64,000 nt of DNA from Jezberella montanilacus. Its GTDB lineage: Bacteria > Pseudomonadota > Gammaproteobacteria > Burkholderiales > Burkholderiaceae_B. The notes below the pieces were generated by a model, which saw only the letters and a list, made by a program, of their open reading frames with translations, had not been told where the DNA came from and did not search any database. The translations under genes were made by a program, and so were the position numbers. Below, one piece after another: positions 1 to 10,988 of this stretch. The stretch spans positions 124,001 to 188,000 of the forward strand of contig NZ_PVTV01000011.1 of the NCBI RefSeq assembly GCF_003003055.1, in the 5' to 3' direction. Numbering within the stretch: position 1 is the stretch's first letter; every line of letters begins with the position of its first letter.

Positions 1-339
1 TTACGTGGCCTGTCCTTGACGGCAACACGAGAGAACTTAAGAAATATGATTACTACCTCTCAAGCCAGTGGGGCTAAAGTGCTCTTGCTTGGCATGCAAA
101 TACCGCCGAACTATGGTCAAGACTACAGTCGAAAATTCAAACAACTTTTTCAAGATCTTGGTCGAGAAACAGGATGCACAACGATTGCATTTTTTTTAGA
201 GGCCATTGCAGCCAACAAAGAAATGTTTCAAGCAGATGGGTTACACCCTACAAGTGCTGCGCAACCCATCCTGATGCAAACCGTGAAGGCAGCTTTAGCA
301 CCCATGATTACTTTTGTTCGTCCAGCTCACCAGAAATAA
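1..339 (+). CDS. tesA: TesA-type SGNH esterase/thioesterase, C-terminal part
   Basis: The reading frame is open from the first base, so the gene starts upstream and only the last 112 residues are present. They begin with LRGLS, which fits the GGNDGLRG block that carries the catalytic-site Asn in TesA-like esterases. Further on, LLLGMQIPPNYG is typical of block III and DGLHP (about residues 79-83) carries the last catalytic Asp and His. The family hydrolyses acyl-CoA thioesters and aryl or lysophospholipid esters and is usually periplasmic; the signal peptide would lie outside the window. The 3' end overlaps the convergent ppiD gene by 32 bases. The symbol rests on family resemblance, and a general arylesterase is equally possible. 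Confidence 0.85.
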   Translation, partial: LRGLSLTATRENLRNMITTSQASGAKVLLLGMQIPPNYGQDYSRKFKQLFQDLGRETGCTTIAFFLEAIAANKEMFQADGLHPTSAAQPILMQTVKAALAPMITFVRPAHQK

Positions 340-2275
340 CTTTGGCAGCGGCGGGTAACATTTCAACTTTATAAGTTTGGCGTAAAACAGCAAGCGCTGC
401 ACGTTCTTCAGCCCCACCAAGCGCCTGAGCCAACTCTTGCCGAAGCTGAGCCAATTGACCAGGCTCGGCCTGGGGTGCCGCCTCAACTTTGCTGAGTTCA
501 ATCACATCGTAGCCAGTGGCGGCAGGCATAGAAACAAACTGAGGCAAGACTTTTGCGTCAAGGACCATAACTCTGTCTACTTGCTCTTTGGTTAACGAGC
601 CGCGGTTCTGACGTGAAATAGTCAGAGGCGCATCGAAACCTTTTAGCTTGCTCGCAGCCTGACCGGACTTTAATTCTTCTACACGCTTATCAGCAGCGAG
701 TTTAGCCAGTTCAAGGGCTTTCTCGACTGTCAATTTGCTATTAATTACTTCGGATACGTCTTTTAAGGGCGGTACGTGAGTCCCATTGACTTTGGATACA
801 CGCAACGCCAACATTGTGTCTGGGGATAATGTGATCACACCTGAATTCAAACGGCTTTTAAAGACATCTGCTGAAAACGCAGTTTGAGCAACTTTGGGGT
901 TGTTCAGAACCACCGCTTCGGGAGATGACTCCTCAAGTTTGCTACCGCCTTGGTTAACAGGCAGAAGTCCCGTTCTCGACAAGCCTTGTGCAGTCAAAAC
1001 AGGTAAGCCTAACGCGTCGGCGACAGGCTTGAGGCTGTCACGCTGATCGTAGATCAGCTTGGTCATTTTGTCAGACATTGTGGCAAAACGATCAGATGAA
1101 ATTTGTTTGCGAATCTCCGTGACGATATCGGCTTTGACTTCACCTAGGGGCTTGACGGTAATCGGCTGGATATCTGCGACATGAATGACGTGATAACCGA
1201 AGGGGCTCTCGACTGGTCCCGAAATCGTCCCTTTATCAACTGCGAAAATTTCGGACTCTACTTGAGGCACGAGCATGCCCTTCGTGATCCAACCTAAATC
1301 ACCACCTGAGTCTTTTGAACCCGTATCTTGCGAAAACTTTTTCGCGAGATCACTAAAACCTGGCGGATGTGCATTTGCCTGTTTTGTCAGGTCAGTCGCA
1401 AGTTCTTGCGCTTTCTTTTTAAGTTCAGGGGTTGCGTCTGGCGCGACTTCAATCAGAATATGACTTACCCGACGACGTTCAGGCTGACTATAACGAGCCT
1501 GATTTTGTTTATAGAAAGCGTCGATGTCAGCATCTGATACGGTGATATCTTTCGACGCAGCGCTTTCGTTAACTAGCAAATACTCAATGTCGACACTTTC
1601 AGGGATCTGCAAGCTAGCTTGGTTCGATTCGTACCACGCATTAATCTGTTCAGGCGTGACAATGACCGATTTCTTGTAACCATCGGCATTAAAGGACTGA
1701 ACTGCGACCACACGCTTCTCACCTAGCAGTGCGGCAAATTTTTGTACGACTGCGTCAGGCACTAACACACTACTGGATACTGGACTCAAAACCTGTGCAA
1801 GCGCGAGATCTCGTCTTAAGCTGTTTTCAAAGCCCGTGGCAGTCATGCCTTGCGATGCCAGAATTTGGTGGTATCTCTCAGGTGAAAACTGCCCGTCTTG
1901 CTGAACCGCTGGAATAGATGCAATGGTGCGACGCAGTGTCTCATCAGAGACCGTGAAACGTCCTTTCTCAGCGGCAAGCGCCACCGTTTTTTGATCAATT
2001 ACGTTATTCAAAACCTGCTTACGCATCTCGGCGGTGTCAAGCGTAGCCGGATCAAACTGACCACCCAACACTGACTGGTATTGATCAAGTTGCGCCTTAC
2101 GTGCGCGGTTGAAGTCACTAAGCGTAATCCCGCTACCGTCAACCGTCGCTAGCTCGGGTTCACGATTCATGAAACTTGTGTAGCTTTGCACGCCAAAAAA
2201 GGCAAAGGATGGGAGGATGAGCAGGATTAAAATGCCCTGCATCCAACGCTGATGCTGACGAATGAAATCAAACAT
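308..2275 (-). CDS. ppiD: PpiD-like periplasmic folding chaperone (SurA-N/parvulin)
   Basis: A membrane-anchored periplasmic chaperone that helps newly secreted outer-membrane proteins fold. I start it at the ATG giving MFDFIRQHQRW, the conserved PpiD N-terminus. A GTG 14 codons upstream is also open but adds residues that do not belong to the family. Residues 12-30 form a single transmembrane anchor after a short basic cytoplasmic tail. A SurA-N-like helical region follows, and a parvulin domain lies at roughly 255-365 (VSHILIEV at its start, FGYHVIHV at its end). The rest is the alpha-helical C-terminal part. The length of 655 aa is normal for PpiD in betaproteobacteria. It is divergent from the phosphodiesterase gene, with 59 bases between the starts. 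Confidence 0.93.
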   Translation of the reverse strand: MFDFIRQHQRWMQGILILLILPSFAFFGVQSYTSFMNREPELATVDGSGITLSDFNRARKAQLDQYQSVLGGQFDPATLDTAEMRKQVLNNVIDQKTVALAAEKGRFTVSDETLRRTIASIPAVQQDGQFSPERYHQILASQGMTATGFENSLRRDLALAQVLSPVSSSVLVPDAVVQKFAALLGEKRVVAVQSFNADGYKKSVIVTPEQINAWYESNQASLQIPESVDIEYLLVNESAASKDITVSDADIDAFYKQNQARYSQPERRRVSHILIEVAPDATPELKKKAQELATDLTKQANAHPPGFSDLAKKFSQDTGSKDSGGDLGWITKGMLVPQVESEIFAVDKGTISGPVESPFGYHVIHVADIQPITVKPLGEVKADIVTEIRKQISSDRFATMSDKMTKLIYDQRDSLKPVADALGLPVLTAQGLSRTGLLPVNQGGSKLEESSPEAVVLNNPKVAQTAFSADVFKSRLNSGVITLSPDTMLALRVSKVNGTHVPPLKDVSEVINSKLTVEKALELAKLAADKRVEELKSGQAASKLKGFDAPLTISRQNRGSLTKEQVDRVMVLDAKVLPQFVSMPAATGYDVIELSKVEAAPQAEPGQLAQLRQELAQALGGAEERAALAVLRQTYKVEMLPAAAKVISGELDEQK

Positions 2276-2334
2276 GGATGAATTTTCGAGCCTAAAATAA
2301 GGTTGCGAGTTTACCACCCGCGGAGCCTCTTGCG

Positions 2335-3078
2335 ATGAAACAGCTTTCCCCCTGGCCCTACCCGAAACTAATCGCCCATCGCGGCGCTGGCAAACTTGCC
2401 CCTGAAAACACCTTAGCAGCGCTGCGACTTGGTCAGCATTTCGGCTACTCCGCCTTTGAATTTGACGTCAAGCTCACTCGTGATCGGATTGCCATCCTGC
2501 TTCACGACGCCGATCTGGCAAGAACGACCAACGGACTGGGACGGGCGGAGGACTGGCTGTTCAGCGACCTCGCTCAACTAAATGCCGGGGGTTGGCATAG
2601 TAAGGAGTACTCGGGCGAGCCCATCCCCACTCTGCAAAATATCGCACAATATCTGATCAGTAACGGCTTGGGATGCAATATAGAAATAAAGCCAACTCCG
2701 GGGCTTGAAACAATCACAGGTGAAATGGTGGCGAAGTGCGCTCAACAGTACTGGGCATCTGTCCAAGTAAAGCCGGTCTTGTCCTCGTTTTCTTACGATA
2801 GCCTGGCAGCAGCTAAAACGATTTGCCCAGCCATGCCCAGAGGGTTTTTAACTAATGAACTGCCAGAAAACTGGCTCCAGATTTTAACCGACCTCGATTG
2901 TGCATCGATTCACCTATCCCATAAAACGCTGACACAAACGACTGTAGACGCCATCAAACGCGCTGGCTTTCGAGTGTGCGCGTGGACGGTGAACGATCCC
3001 AAGATGGCGCAGGACATGCTGCAATGGGGGGTTGATTCGGTTATCACGGACTGCGTCGACACCATTGCTCCTTTTTGA
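2335..3078 (+). CDS. ugpQ: Glycerophosphodiester phosphodiesterase (GDPD family)
   Basis: Hydrolyses glycerophosphodiesters from phospholipid turnover to glycerol-3-phosphate and an alcohol. The protein has 247 aa, one GDPD TIM barrel and no signal peptide, so it is of the cytoplasmic UgpQ type. Visible active-site blocks are HRGAG (15-19), PENT (23-26), FEFDVK with the metal-binding Glu42 and Asp44, and LLHDAD with His57. Later IEIKP and the C-terminal WTVNDP and GVDSVITD blocks complete the family pattern. It is divergent from ppiD and 38 bases upstream of rlmJ on the same strand. No ugp transporter genes lie nearby, so the symbol reflects enzyme type rather than operon context. Confidence 0.92.
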   Translation: MKQLSPWPYPKLIAHRGAGKLAPENTLAALRLGQHFGYSAFEFDVKLTRDRIAILLHDADLARTTNGLGRAEDWLFSDLAQLNAGGWHSKEYSGEPIPTLQNIAQYLISNGLGCNIEIKPTPGLETITGEMVAKCAQQYWASVQVKPVLSSFSYDSLAAAKTICPAMPRGFLTNELPENWLQILTDLDCASIHLSHKTLTQTTVDAIKRAGFRVCAWTVNDPKMAQDMLQWGVDSVITDCVDTIAPF

Positions 3079-3106
3079 AGTCTCATTTAAGCCGTCTACC
3101 GGCACC

Positions 3107-3119
3107 GGAGTAAACATTG
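3107..3119 (+). promoter_or_regulatory. Ribosome binding site that fixes the TTG start of rlmJ
   Basis: GGAG at 3107-3110 lies 6 bases before TTG at 3117. The protein read from this TTG begins MFSYRHAFHAGNHADVLKH, which matches the start of RlmJ proteins, and there is no nearby in-frame ATG. The combination supports a non-ATG start. Confidence 0.75.
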
Positions 3120-3974
3120 TTCAGTTACCGCCACGCTTTTCATGCAGGCAATCACGCAGACGTGCTCAAGCATCTGGTGCTGGTTCATATTCTTGACTAC
3201 TACAACCAGAAAGATGCACCCTACTGGTTTATTGATCTGCACGCCGGCGCGGGGTTGTATGACCTAGAGGGCAAATGGGCGCAAACCAAAGGCGAGTTCG
3301 TCGACGGGATCGCCCGAATCTGGGATAAGCCCGATGCACCGCAAGCAGTAAAAGCCTATTTAGAACAAGTCGCGGCACTTAATCCTGATAGTAATTTGCG
3401 TTACTACCCTGGGTCGCCCTGGATTGCTCAGCAGATGCTTCGTCCGACAGATAAACTCAGACTGTTTGAATTGCATCCAAGTGAGGTAGAGATCCTGAAC
3501 TTAAACCTCGAGGCGCAAGGTAAGCGCATCCCTCGCCAAACGACCGTTTTCGATACAGATGGATTTGCTGGTTTGAAAGGCCAGTTGCCACCTCCTCCAC
3601 GCAGAGCAGTTGTACTAATCGACCCATCATACGAAGACAAGCAAGACTATCGCCGAACCATGGATACGTTAAAGGATGCTGTGCAACGCTTCGCAACTGG
3701 TTGCTATGTCGTTTGGTACCCACAGATACAAAGATTAGAAGCTCAACAGATGGTGCGGCAATTAGACCGGTTAGATGTGAAATCGTGGCTTCACGTCAGC
3801 TTGACCGTTAAAAAATCAAGCCCTGATGGCGTGGGCTTAAACGGCAGTGGCATGTTTATTGTCAATCCGCCCTACACGCTCAAAGAAGCGCTCAAGCCAG
3901 CTATGCCCTGGATGGTGAAAATGCTAGGGCAGGATGACCGGGCGCTGTACAAACTAGACGACAAGAGCGCTTAG
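3117..3974 (+). CDS. rlmJ: 23S rRNA (adenine2030-N6)-methyltransferase
   Basis: Methylates N6 of A2030 in 23S rRNA. The 285-residue protein opens with the RlmJ signature SYRHAFHAGNHADVLKH, has a SAM-binding DLHAGAG loop (40-46) and a catalytic block IDPSYE (168-173). The usual block is DPPY, so the second Pro is Ser here. The C-terminal GSGMFIVNPPY (about 242-252) is also typical. The start codon is TTG, chosen because of the GGAG site just upstream and because the protein aligns from its first residue. The gene ends 20 bases before the convergent pseudouridine synthase. Confidence 0.93.
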   Translation: MFSYRHAFHAGNHADVLKHLVLVHILDYYNQKDAPYWFIDLHAGAGLYDLEGKWAQTKGEFVDGIARIWDKPDAPQAVKAYLEQVAALNPDSNLRYYPGSPWIAQQMLRPTDKLRLFELHPSEVEILNLNLEAQGKRIPRQTTVFDTDGFAGLKGQLPPPPRRAVVLIDPSYEDKQDYRRTMDTLKDAVQRFATGCYVVWYPQIQRLEAQQMVRQLDRLDVKSWLHVSLTVKKSSPDGVGLNGSGMFIVNPPYTLKEALKPAMPWMVKMLGQDDRALYKLDDKSA

Positions 3975-3994
3975 TCACTGCGTCGCTGTTCATC

Positions 3995-4723
3995 TCAGAA
4001 GTGCTCTGTCGACCTCAAGTAGCGCCATTGGCCAGGCGGTAGGTCGCCAAGCCTGACATTACCCACCCTCACCCGTTTTAGGCCAATTACTTGCAACCCG
4101 ACCAATTCGCACATTCGTCTGATTTGGCGTTTTTTGCCTTCCTTCAGGATGAATTGCAATTGGTCATCGTTTTGCCAGCGGACCTGCGCGGGTTTCAAGG
4201 CCTTACCGTCTAACGACAAACCGACATTTAGCAAAGCAAGTCCGCGCTCCGATAATTTACCGCTTACCCGAACCAAGTACTCTTTTTCAACGTCTGATGT
4301 CTCTCCGATCAGGTGGCGTGCAACGCGTCCGTCTTGCGTCAGAACAAGCAAACCAGTCGAATCGATGTCGAGACGTCCTGCCACCGCAATGCCTCTTAAA
4401 TGTGCACGCTCGAATCGGATATTAGATCTGTCATCAACCCATTGCGTTCTCGGCTCGATGAGGGCAACAGCAGGTGTATAGCCGTCCTCAGCCTGACCAG
4501 ATACATATCCCATTGGCTTATGGATCAAAATCGTGACGGACTGAGCTTGTTGTTTTGCGGCAGAACGATCGAGTGTAATGGTTTGATCCGGGAAGGCCCG
4601 CTCCCCCAGGACAGCGATTTGACCGTCAACTTTGACCCAGCCTTTTTCTATATAGGCGTCTGCCTCGCGGCGTGAACATAAACCTTGCTCCGCCATGAGC
4701 TTTGAAATTCTTACTTTCTCCAT
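3995..4723 (-). CDS. RsuA/RluB/RluF-family rRNA pseudouridine synthase
   Basis: Converts a specific uridine of ribosomal RNA to pseudouridine. It has an S4 RNA-binding domain at residues 4-55 ([17 protein letters not shown]) followed by the synthase domain. HKPMGYVSG (68-76) and [14 protein letters not shown] (116-129) carry the family motifs, with Asp119 as the expected nucleophile. [14 protein letters not shown] near the C-terminus is the other conserved block. At 242 aa it is close to RsuA in size. The exact target (16S U516, 23S U2604 or U2605) cannot be read from motifs, so no symbol is given. It is divergent from ubiC with a 42-base gap. Confidence 0.88.
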   Translation of the reverse strand: MEKVRISKLMAEQGLCSRREADAYIEKGWVKVDGQIAVLGERAFPDQTITLDRSAAKQQAQSVTILIHKPMGYVSGQAEDGYTPAVALIEPRTQWVDDRSNIRFERAHLRGIAVAGRLDIDSTGLLVLTQDGRVARHLIGETSDVEKEYLVRVSGKLSERGLALLNVGLSLDGKALKPAQVRWQNDDQLQFILKEGKKRQIRRMCELVGLQVIGLKRVRVGNVRLGDLPPGQWRYLRSTEHF

Positions 4724-4765
4724 ACTTGAGATAATACAACCTCCGTGAGCTATTTTTGAGTCGAA

Positions 4766-5308
4766 ATGAACTGGTTATCCCGTCCTTCTCCTATTGTTTC
4801 TCGATCAAAACGGACCTGGATGATGCGCCCTGGCGCCTTGACGAAAGGCTTGCGAGACATAGGAAGGGTAGAGTTAAAGATTCTCAAACAAGACATTGGC
4901 GCTCTTCAAAGGGAAGAAGCCAAGCTGCTTAACTTACCAGTCCGCAGTCTGGTTTGGACACGCCAAATCAGCATGTGGATTGACGGTGAATTATGTGTGG
5001 TCGCTCGAAGTGTGGCACCTTTAAGAGATACTCACGGGGTATGGAGAGGTGTGAAAGGTCTGAATACCCGACCGCTCGCAGATATTCTTTATCAAGACCC
5101 ATCAATTAACCGATCAAGTTTTGAGGTATCTCGGGTCAGATGCGCAGCACCGCTGTATTTAATCGCAAAAAAAACGCTAAGATCCGCGTGCCCAAACGCT
5201 CTCTACGCGAGACGCTCGGTATTCTGGCGCACCGGAAAACCGCTGATGGTGTCCGAGTGTTTCTTGCCCGCATTCTGGCGCCTGCTTGCGCGCCAGAACA
5301 ACCACTAA
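4766..5308 (+). CDS. ubiC: Chorismate--pyruvate lyase
   Basis: Removes pyruvate from chorismate to give 4-hydroxybenzoate, the first committed step of ubiquinone synthesis. The 180-residue protein shows the sparse UbiC pattern. It has a basic TKGLRD region near residue 26, ARSVAP with Arg81 (equivalent of E. coli Arg76), TRPLADILY (101-109), YARRSVFW (147-154) and SECFLPAF with Glu164 (equivalent of Glu155). These are the residues that hold the product in known structures. No ubiA is adjacent. It converges on glnB with a 23-base gap. Confidence 0.88.
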   Translation: MNWLSRPSPIVSRSKRTWMMRPGALTKGLRDIGRVELKILKQDIGALQREEAKLLNLPVRSLVWTRQISMWIDGELCVVARSVAPLRDTHGVWRGVKGLNTRPLADILYQDPSINRSSFEVSRVRCAAPLYLIAKKTLRSACPNALYARRSVFWRTGKPLMVSECFLPAFWRLLARQNNH

Positions 5309-5331
5309 TCCATGAAGCTCAACGCAAGTTA

Positions 5332-7372
<2,041 letters not shown>

Positions 7373-7456
7373 CTTGATCTCTGCTAGGATTTGTTTTCTT
7401 GATCAAAATTATCGCACGATGACTAGGCATCTGCCCGGCTCTATAATCGTTTCACC

Positions 7457-8884
7457 ATGAAAAACCCAAATCAATCCAACGAAGACCAGTTCGCCAAAAA
7501 ATCGCAGGCGTGGTCTGCCCGCTTCTCTGAACCTGTCTCAGACCTCGTCAAACGCTACACGGCCTCAGTCAGTTTTGACAAACGGATGGCTCAAGTCGAC
7601 ATTCAAGGCTCGATTGCTCACGCGACCATGTTACGAACAGTCGGGGTGCTTGGGCAGGACGACTTGAGCAGTATTGAACGCGGTATGGCTCAAATTTCAA
7701 CCGAAATAGCCGAAGGTCGGTTTGAGTGGTTATTGGATCTTGAGGATGTGCATCTCAACATCGAGAAACGTCTGGTTGACTTGATTGGTGATGCAGGCAA
7801 ACGATTGCATACCGGTCGCTCTCGCAACGACCAAGTTGCCACGGACATCCGTCTTTGGGTCAGAACCGAGATCGATCATCAGATCGCTTTACTCGGGCAA
7901 ATCAGGCGCGCGCTAGCCACTGTCGCCCTTGAACATGCCGAGACGATCATGCCCGGTTTTACCCACATGCAAGTTGCGCAGCCGGTGACCTTTGGTCATC
8001 ATCTGCTGGCGTATGCAGAAATGTTTGGTCGTGATGGGTCCAGACTAACTGATTGCCGAAAACGAGTTAACCAGTTACCGCTTGGCGCAGCTGCCTTGGC
8101 AGGCACGAGCTATCCCATTGATCGTCAACAAGTTGCGGATTTACTGGGTTTCGAAGGCATTTGTGCCAATTCGCTCGATGCTGTGTCTGACCGGGATTTT
8201 GCTATCGAATTTTGTGCTGCTGCGGCGTTGATCATGACGCATATCTCGCGCTTATCTGAAGAACTTGTGATTTGGATGAGCCCGCGCGTTGGTTTTATCG
8301 ACCTGGCAGATCGTTTCTGCACGGGCAGCTCAATCATGCCTCAGAAAAAAAATCCAGATGTGCCAGAGCTGGCCCGTGGCAAGACCGGTCGCGTCAACGG
8401 CCATTTGGTGGCACTGCTGACACTTATGAAAGGCCAGCCACTGGCCTACAACAAAGATAATCAAGAGGATAAAGAAGGTTTGTTCGATACTGCCGACACA
8501 GTGCGCGACACGCTCACCATTTTTGTCGATTTGATCAGTGGCATCAAAGTGAAGGCCGACGCGATGCGGGCTGCCGCGCTACAAGGCTACGCAACAGCCA
8601 CTGATCTGGCTGATTATCTGGTCAAGAAAGGCCTTCCTTTCAGAGATGCGCATGAGACGGTTGCCCATGCAGTCCGGCATTGCGAGCAAAAGGCTTGTGA
8701 TCTCGCTGATTTATCGCTAGCTGATCTCAAGCAGTTTAATGCGTCAATAGACCAGGACGTATTTACGGTATTGACCCTGGAGGGTTCAGTTGCCGCTCGA
8801 TCACATATCGGTGGGACTGCACCGGTTCGGGTCAGAGAGGCCGCTCAGAAAATACTCGCTGAGCCATCCTCATCAGTCCTCTGA
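7457..8884 (+). CDS. argH: Argininosuccinate lyase
   Basis: Splits argininosuccinate into arginine and fumarate, the last step of arginine synthesis. The 475-residue protein has the fumarase/lyase superfamily signature [12 protein letters not shown] near residue 290, carrying the catalytic Ser, plus [16 protein letters not shown] (about 117-132) and [11 protein letters not shown]. The N-terminus up to WSARFSEP is ordinary for the family. Single gene, divergent from nadE. It ends 7 bases before the convergent exporter gene. Confidence 0.97.
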   Translation: MKNPNQSNEDQFAKKSQAWSARFSEPVSDLVKRYTASVSFDKRMAQVDIQGSIAHATMLRTVGVLGQDDLSSIERGMAQISTEIAEGRFEWLLDLEDVHLNIEKRLVDLIGDAGKRLHTGRSRNDQVATDIRLWVRTEIDHQIALLGQIRRALATVALEHAETIMPGFTHMQVAQPVTFGHHLLAYAEMFGRDGSRLTDCRKRVNQLPLGAAALAGTSYPIDRQQVADLLGFEGICANSLDAVSDRDFAIEFCAAAALIMTHISRLSEELVIWMSPRVGFIDLADRFCTGSSIMPQKKNPDVPELARGKTGRVNGHLVALLTLMKGQPLAYNKDNQEDKEGLFDTADTVRDTLTIFVDLISGIKVKADAMRAAALQGYATATDLADYLVKKGLPFRDAHETVAHAVRHCEQKACDLADLSLADLKQFNASIDQDVFTVLTLEGSVAARSHIGGTAPVRVREAAQKILAEPSSSVL

Positions 8885-8891
8885 TTTGGGA

Positions 8892-9803
8892 TCATCTCCG
8901 TAGCCCCAAAAAAATGACAGTACCCACGACAATGAAAGCACCAATTAGCTGACTCAGCGACACGGATTGATTAAGAATCAGCCAACCAAGTCCGAGGGCA
9001 CAGATGGGCTCAACGTTCATGATCGCTGAATTTCCCACTGCGCCAATTTTCGGCAAAATGGTGAACATGATGGTGAAGCCTGTCCCATAGAAAAGGGTTA
9101 ACCCGGCTAGGCCTCCCCAACCTGCCAATTCGTGAGGCCACTGCAAGCCACCTGTTGCCTCGACGCCGATTAAGGTAAACGTACCTACCATTGTCATGAC
9201 AAGACCAGTGCGAACTCGGCCATCAATCTCTTTTGTTTCGTTCTGAGTCAGTACCATGGCGATCCCAAAGGTTGTCGCCGATGTCAGTGCAAAAGCAACC
9301 CCCGCGCCAATTTCCATCCATTGGCCTTTTATCCCTAAACCAGACGACGTGCCAAAAACGTCGAGGGCCAGCGCCAAACCGACCAACAGCACTGGCATCG
9401 CTCTGAGCATGGTGACCGGCGTTTTTTCACCGTAGATTACTTTCGCCCAAAACGTAATCCACAAAGGATAGGTATTAAACGCAAGCAAGGCTAAGGAAAC
9501 GGGTAATCGAGCAACTGCTGAGTACAAACAATAGCCCTGCACAGTCATCAACACACCGATCAACGGCATCATTCTGACCTGTTGTTTTGTCAACGCGACT
9601 GGCACCTTCTGCAAGTACACGAGCAAAGCCATCACCATCACGATCGCAACACTGCGCACCACGACCGCTGTACCGACACTCAACCCATGATTAAAAGCAA
9701 TTCGCGCAGAAACATGGTTTGAACCCATAATTAAACCAACCAGCAACAAGGTCATAAAAGCAGTGCCAGTTAGTGAATTTTTTCTATTGCTCTGATTCGT
9801 CAT
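8892..9803 (-). CDS. DMT-superfamily transporter with two EamA domains
   Basis: A 303-residue inner-membrane protein with about ten hydrophobic segments arranged as two tandem EamA repeats. The N-terminal one includes GSNHVSARIAFNHGLS and the C-terminal one ends VVGTVIFLGLRR. Members export amino acids or other metabolites, but the substrate cannot be read from sequence. It stands alone, convergent with argH and divergent from the broken kinase gene. Confidence 0.85.
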   Translation of the reverse strand: MTNQSNRKNSLTGTAFMTLLLVGLIMGSNHVSARIAFNHGLSVGTAVVVRSVAIVMVMALLVYLQKVPVALTKQQVRMMPLIGVLMTVQGYCLYSAVARLPVSLALLAFNTYPLWITFWAKVIYGEKTPVTMLRAMPVLLVGLALALDVFGTSSGLGIKGQWMEIGAGVAFALTSATTFGIAMVLTQNETKEIDGRVRTGLVMTMVGTFTLIGVEATGGLQWPHELAGWGGLAGLTLFYGTGFTIMFTILPKIGAVGNSAIMNVEPICALGLGWLILNQSVSLSQLIGAFIVVGTVIFLGLRR

Positions 9804-9827
9804 ACAGACCTTTGATCAGGGTTGCCG

Positions 9828-10280
9828 ATGATAGAATCTGGCAACTATTTGTTTTTATGTCTGACCATCTTACGCACTGGCTGCCACACATTGCAAGACT
9901 TTCAAACAATCGAATCGCTGAAAGCAGAGCTCGCACAAGTGGTGAGTGATAAGAATCGACTGCTTGAAATGCTCTCTGCTTTACTCAAATCTGACAGCAC
10001 AGCGCCTTTTATCGCGTCGCTTGTACACGAACTTGCGCAACCCCTCGCGGCAACTCGTATCAATATTTATACGCAGAGTGCGACGCCAATGCCACAACAA
10101 ACGATTCAGTCTTATCAGGAGACGTTGCAAAGAATAGACTCGGATACCGAGCGAGCAATCTATCTGGTTAATAAACTTCGCGATCTTTTTACTGCATCCC
10201 CAGCGGCCTCAAGTTTGTTTTCTCGTGACACGATGCTCGAGGAACTAACGTCGATTTTTCAGCACGAACCAAGGTGGTGA
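9828..10280 (+). pseudogene. Histidine kinase remnant (dimerisation/phosphoacceptor region only)
   Basis: The frame reads MIESGNYLF... from an ATG preceded by CAGGG; a TTG two codons earlier is also possible. A coiled-coil stretch (TIESLKAELAQVV) is followed by a phosphoacceptor box SLVHELAQPLAATRINI with the expected His. No sensory domain precedes it, and the frame stops at 10278-10280 before any ATP-binding domain. From 10262 to 10378 another frame stays open and reads ARTKVVTKLSPARIDMR then SSDLIKGVF, which resembles the opening of a HATPase domain. That suggests a one-base indel near 10262 and loss of the rest. The remnant converges on an intact response regulator. It could instead be a small genuine protein. 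Confidence 0.55.
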
Positions 10281-10333
10281 CAAAACTCAGTCCGGCACGG
10301 ATAGATATGCGAGCGCCATCTTTCAGTAGTGAC

Positions 10334-10951
10334 TTAATCAAAGGCGTTTTTCTTAGTGCCTTTAAACATTTCCATTAAGTCGGCGAGCGATTGAGCACCC
10401 ATTTTGTCTAACACTCGGGAACGGTGCAACTTGATCGTGGAAGCCACTGTCCCACTCTGTTCAGCAATCTGTTTATTGGTTTTACCGTCTAGCATCTCAC
10501 GACAAATTTGTTTCTCGCGGGGGGTTAACCCATTAAACGCTTTGCCTAAACGATCGTATCTTGCGATGAGCTCTTGCTGCCGAGCATCCTTATCCAGTGC
10601 TTGATTCAGAACGCCCAACAACTGTTCGATTGAAAACGGCTTTATCAGAAAATCAAAAGCCCCCTGCCGCATTGCAGTAATAATCTCAGTTGATTCCGCC
10701 GACCCACTCATAAAAACGATGGGGGTTTCACACTTCATCTGCTTAAGCGTAGCCTGAACAGCTACCCCGCTGCTATCTGGCAGGCGCATATCCAAAAGAA
10801 TGACGGCAGGCGACCTGCTAGGTGGTTGATTAAAAAAAGATTTGGCATCTTCAAAGCAATCCACGTTGTACCCCAGTTGAACTAAGGCGTTGAACAAAGA
10901 CGCTCTTATCGACTCATCATCGTCAACTAGATATATTTGTCCCAAGCTCAT
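10334..10951 (-). CDS. FixJ/LuxR-type two-component response regulator
   Basis: A transcription regulator of 205 aa. The receiver domain (1 to about 120) has the acidic pair VDDDE at 9-13, the phosphorylation site Asp54 in LLDMRLPD, Ser82 in FMSGS and Lys104 in LIKPF. The C-terminal LuxR-type helix-turn-helix covers about 137-195 (GLTPREKQICREMLDGKTNKQIA), as in FixJ and TtrR. Its natural partner kinase would be expected next door, and what lies there is the kinase remnant. Either it is served by a kinase elsewhere or it is left without input. The target genes are unknown. Confidence 0.9.
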   Translation of the reverse strand: MSLGQIYLVDDDESIRASLFNALVQLGYNVDCFEDAKSFFNQPPSRSPAVILLDMRLPDSSGVAVQATLKQMKCETPIVFMSGSAESTEIITAMRQGAFDFLIKPFSIEQLLGVLNQALDKDARQQELIARYDRLGKAFNGLTPREKQICREMLDGKTNKQIAEQSGTVASTIKLHRSRVLDKMGAQSLADLMEMFKGTKKNAFD

Positions 10952-10988
10952 CGTGATTGATCCGTCTCTGCGCTAATAGGATACTAAA

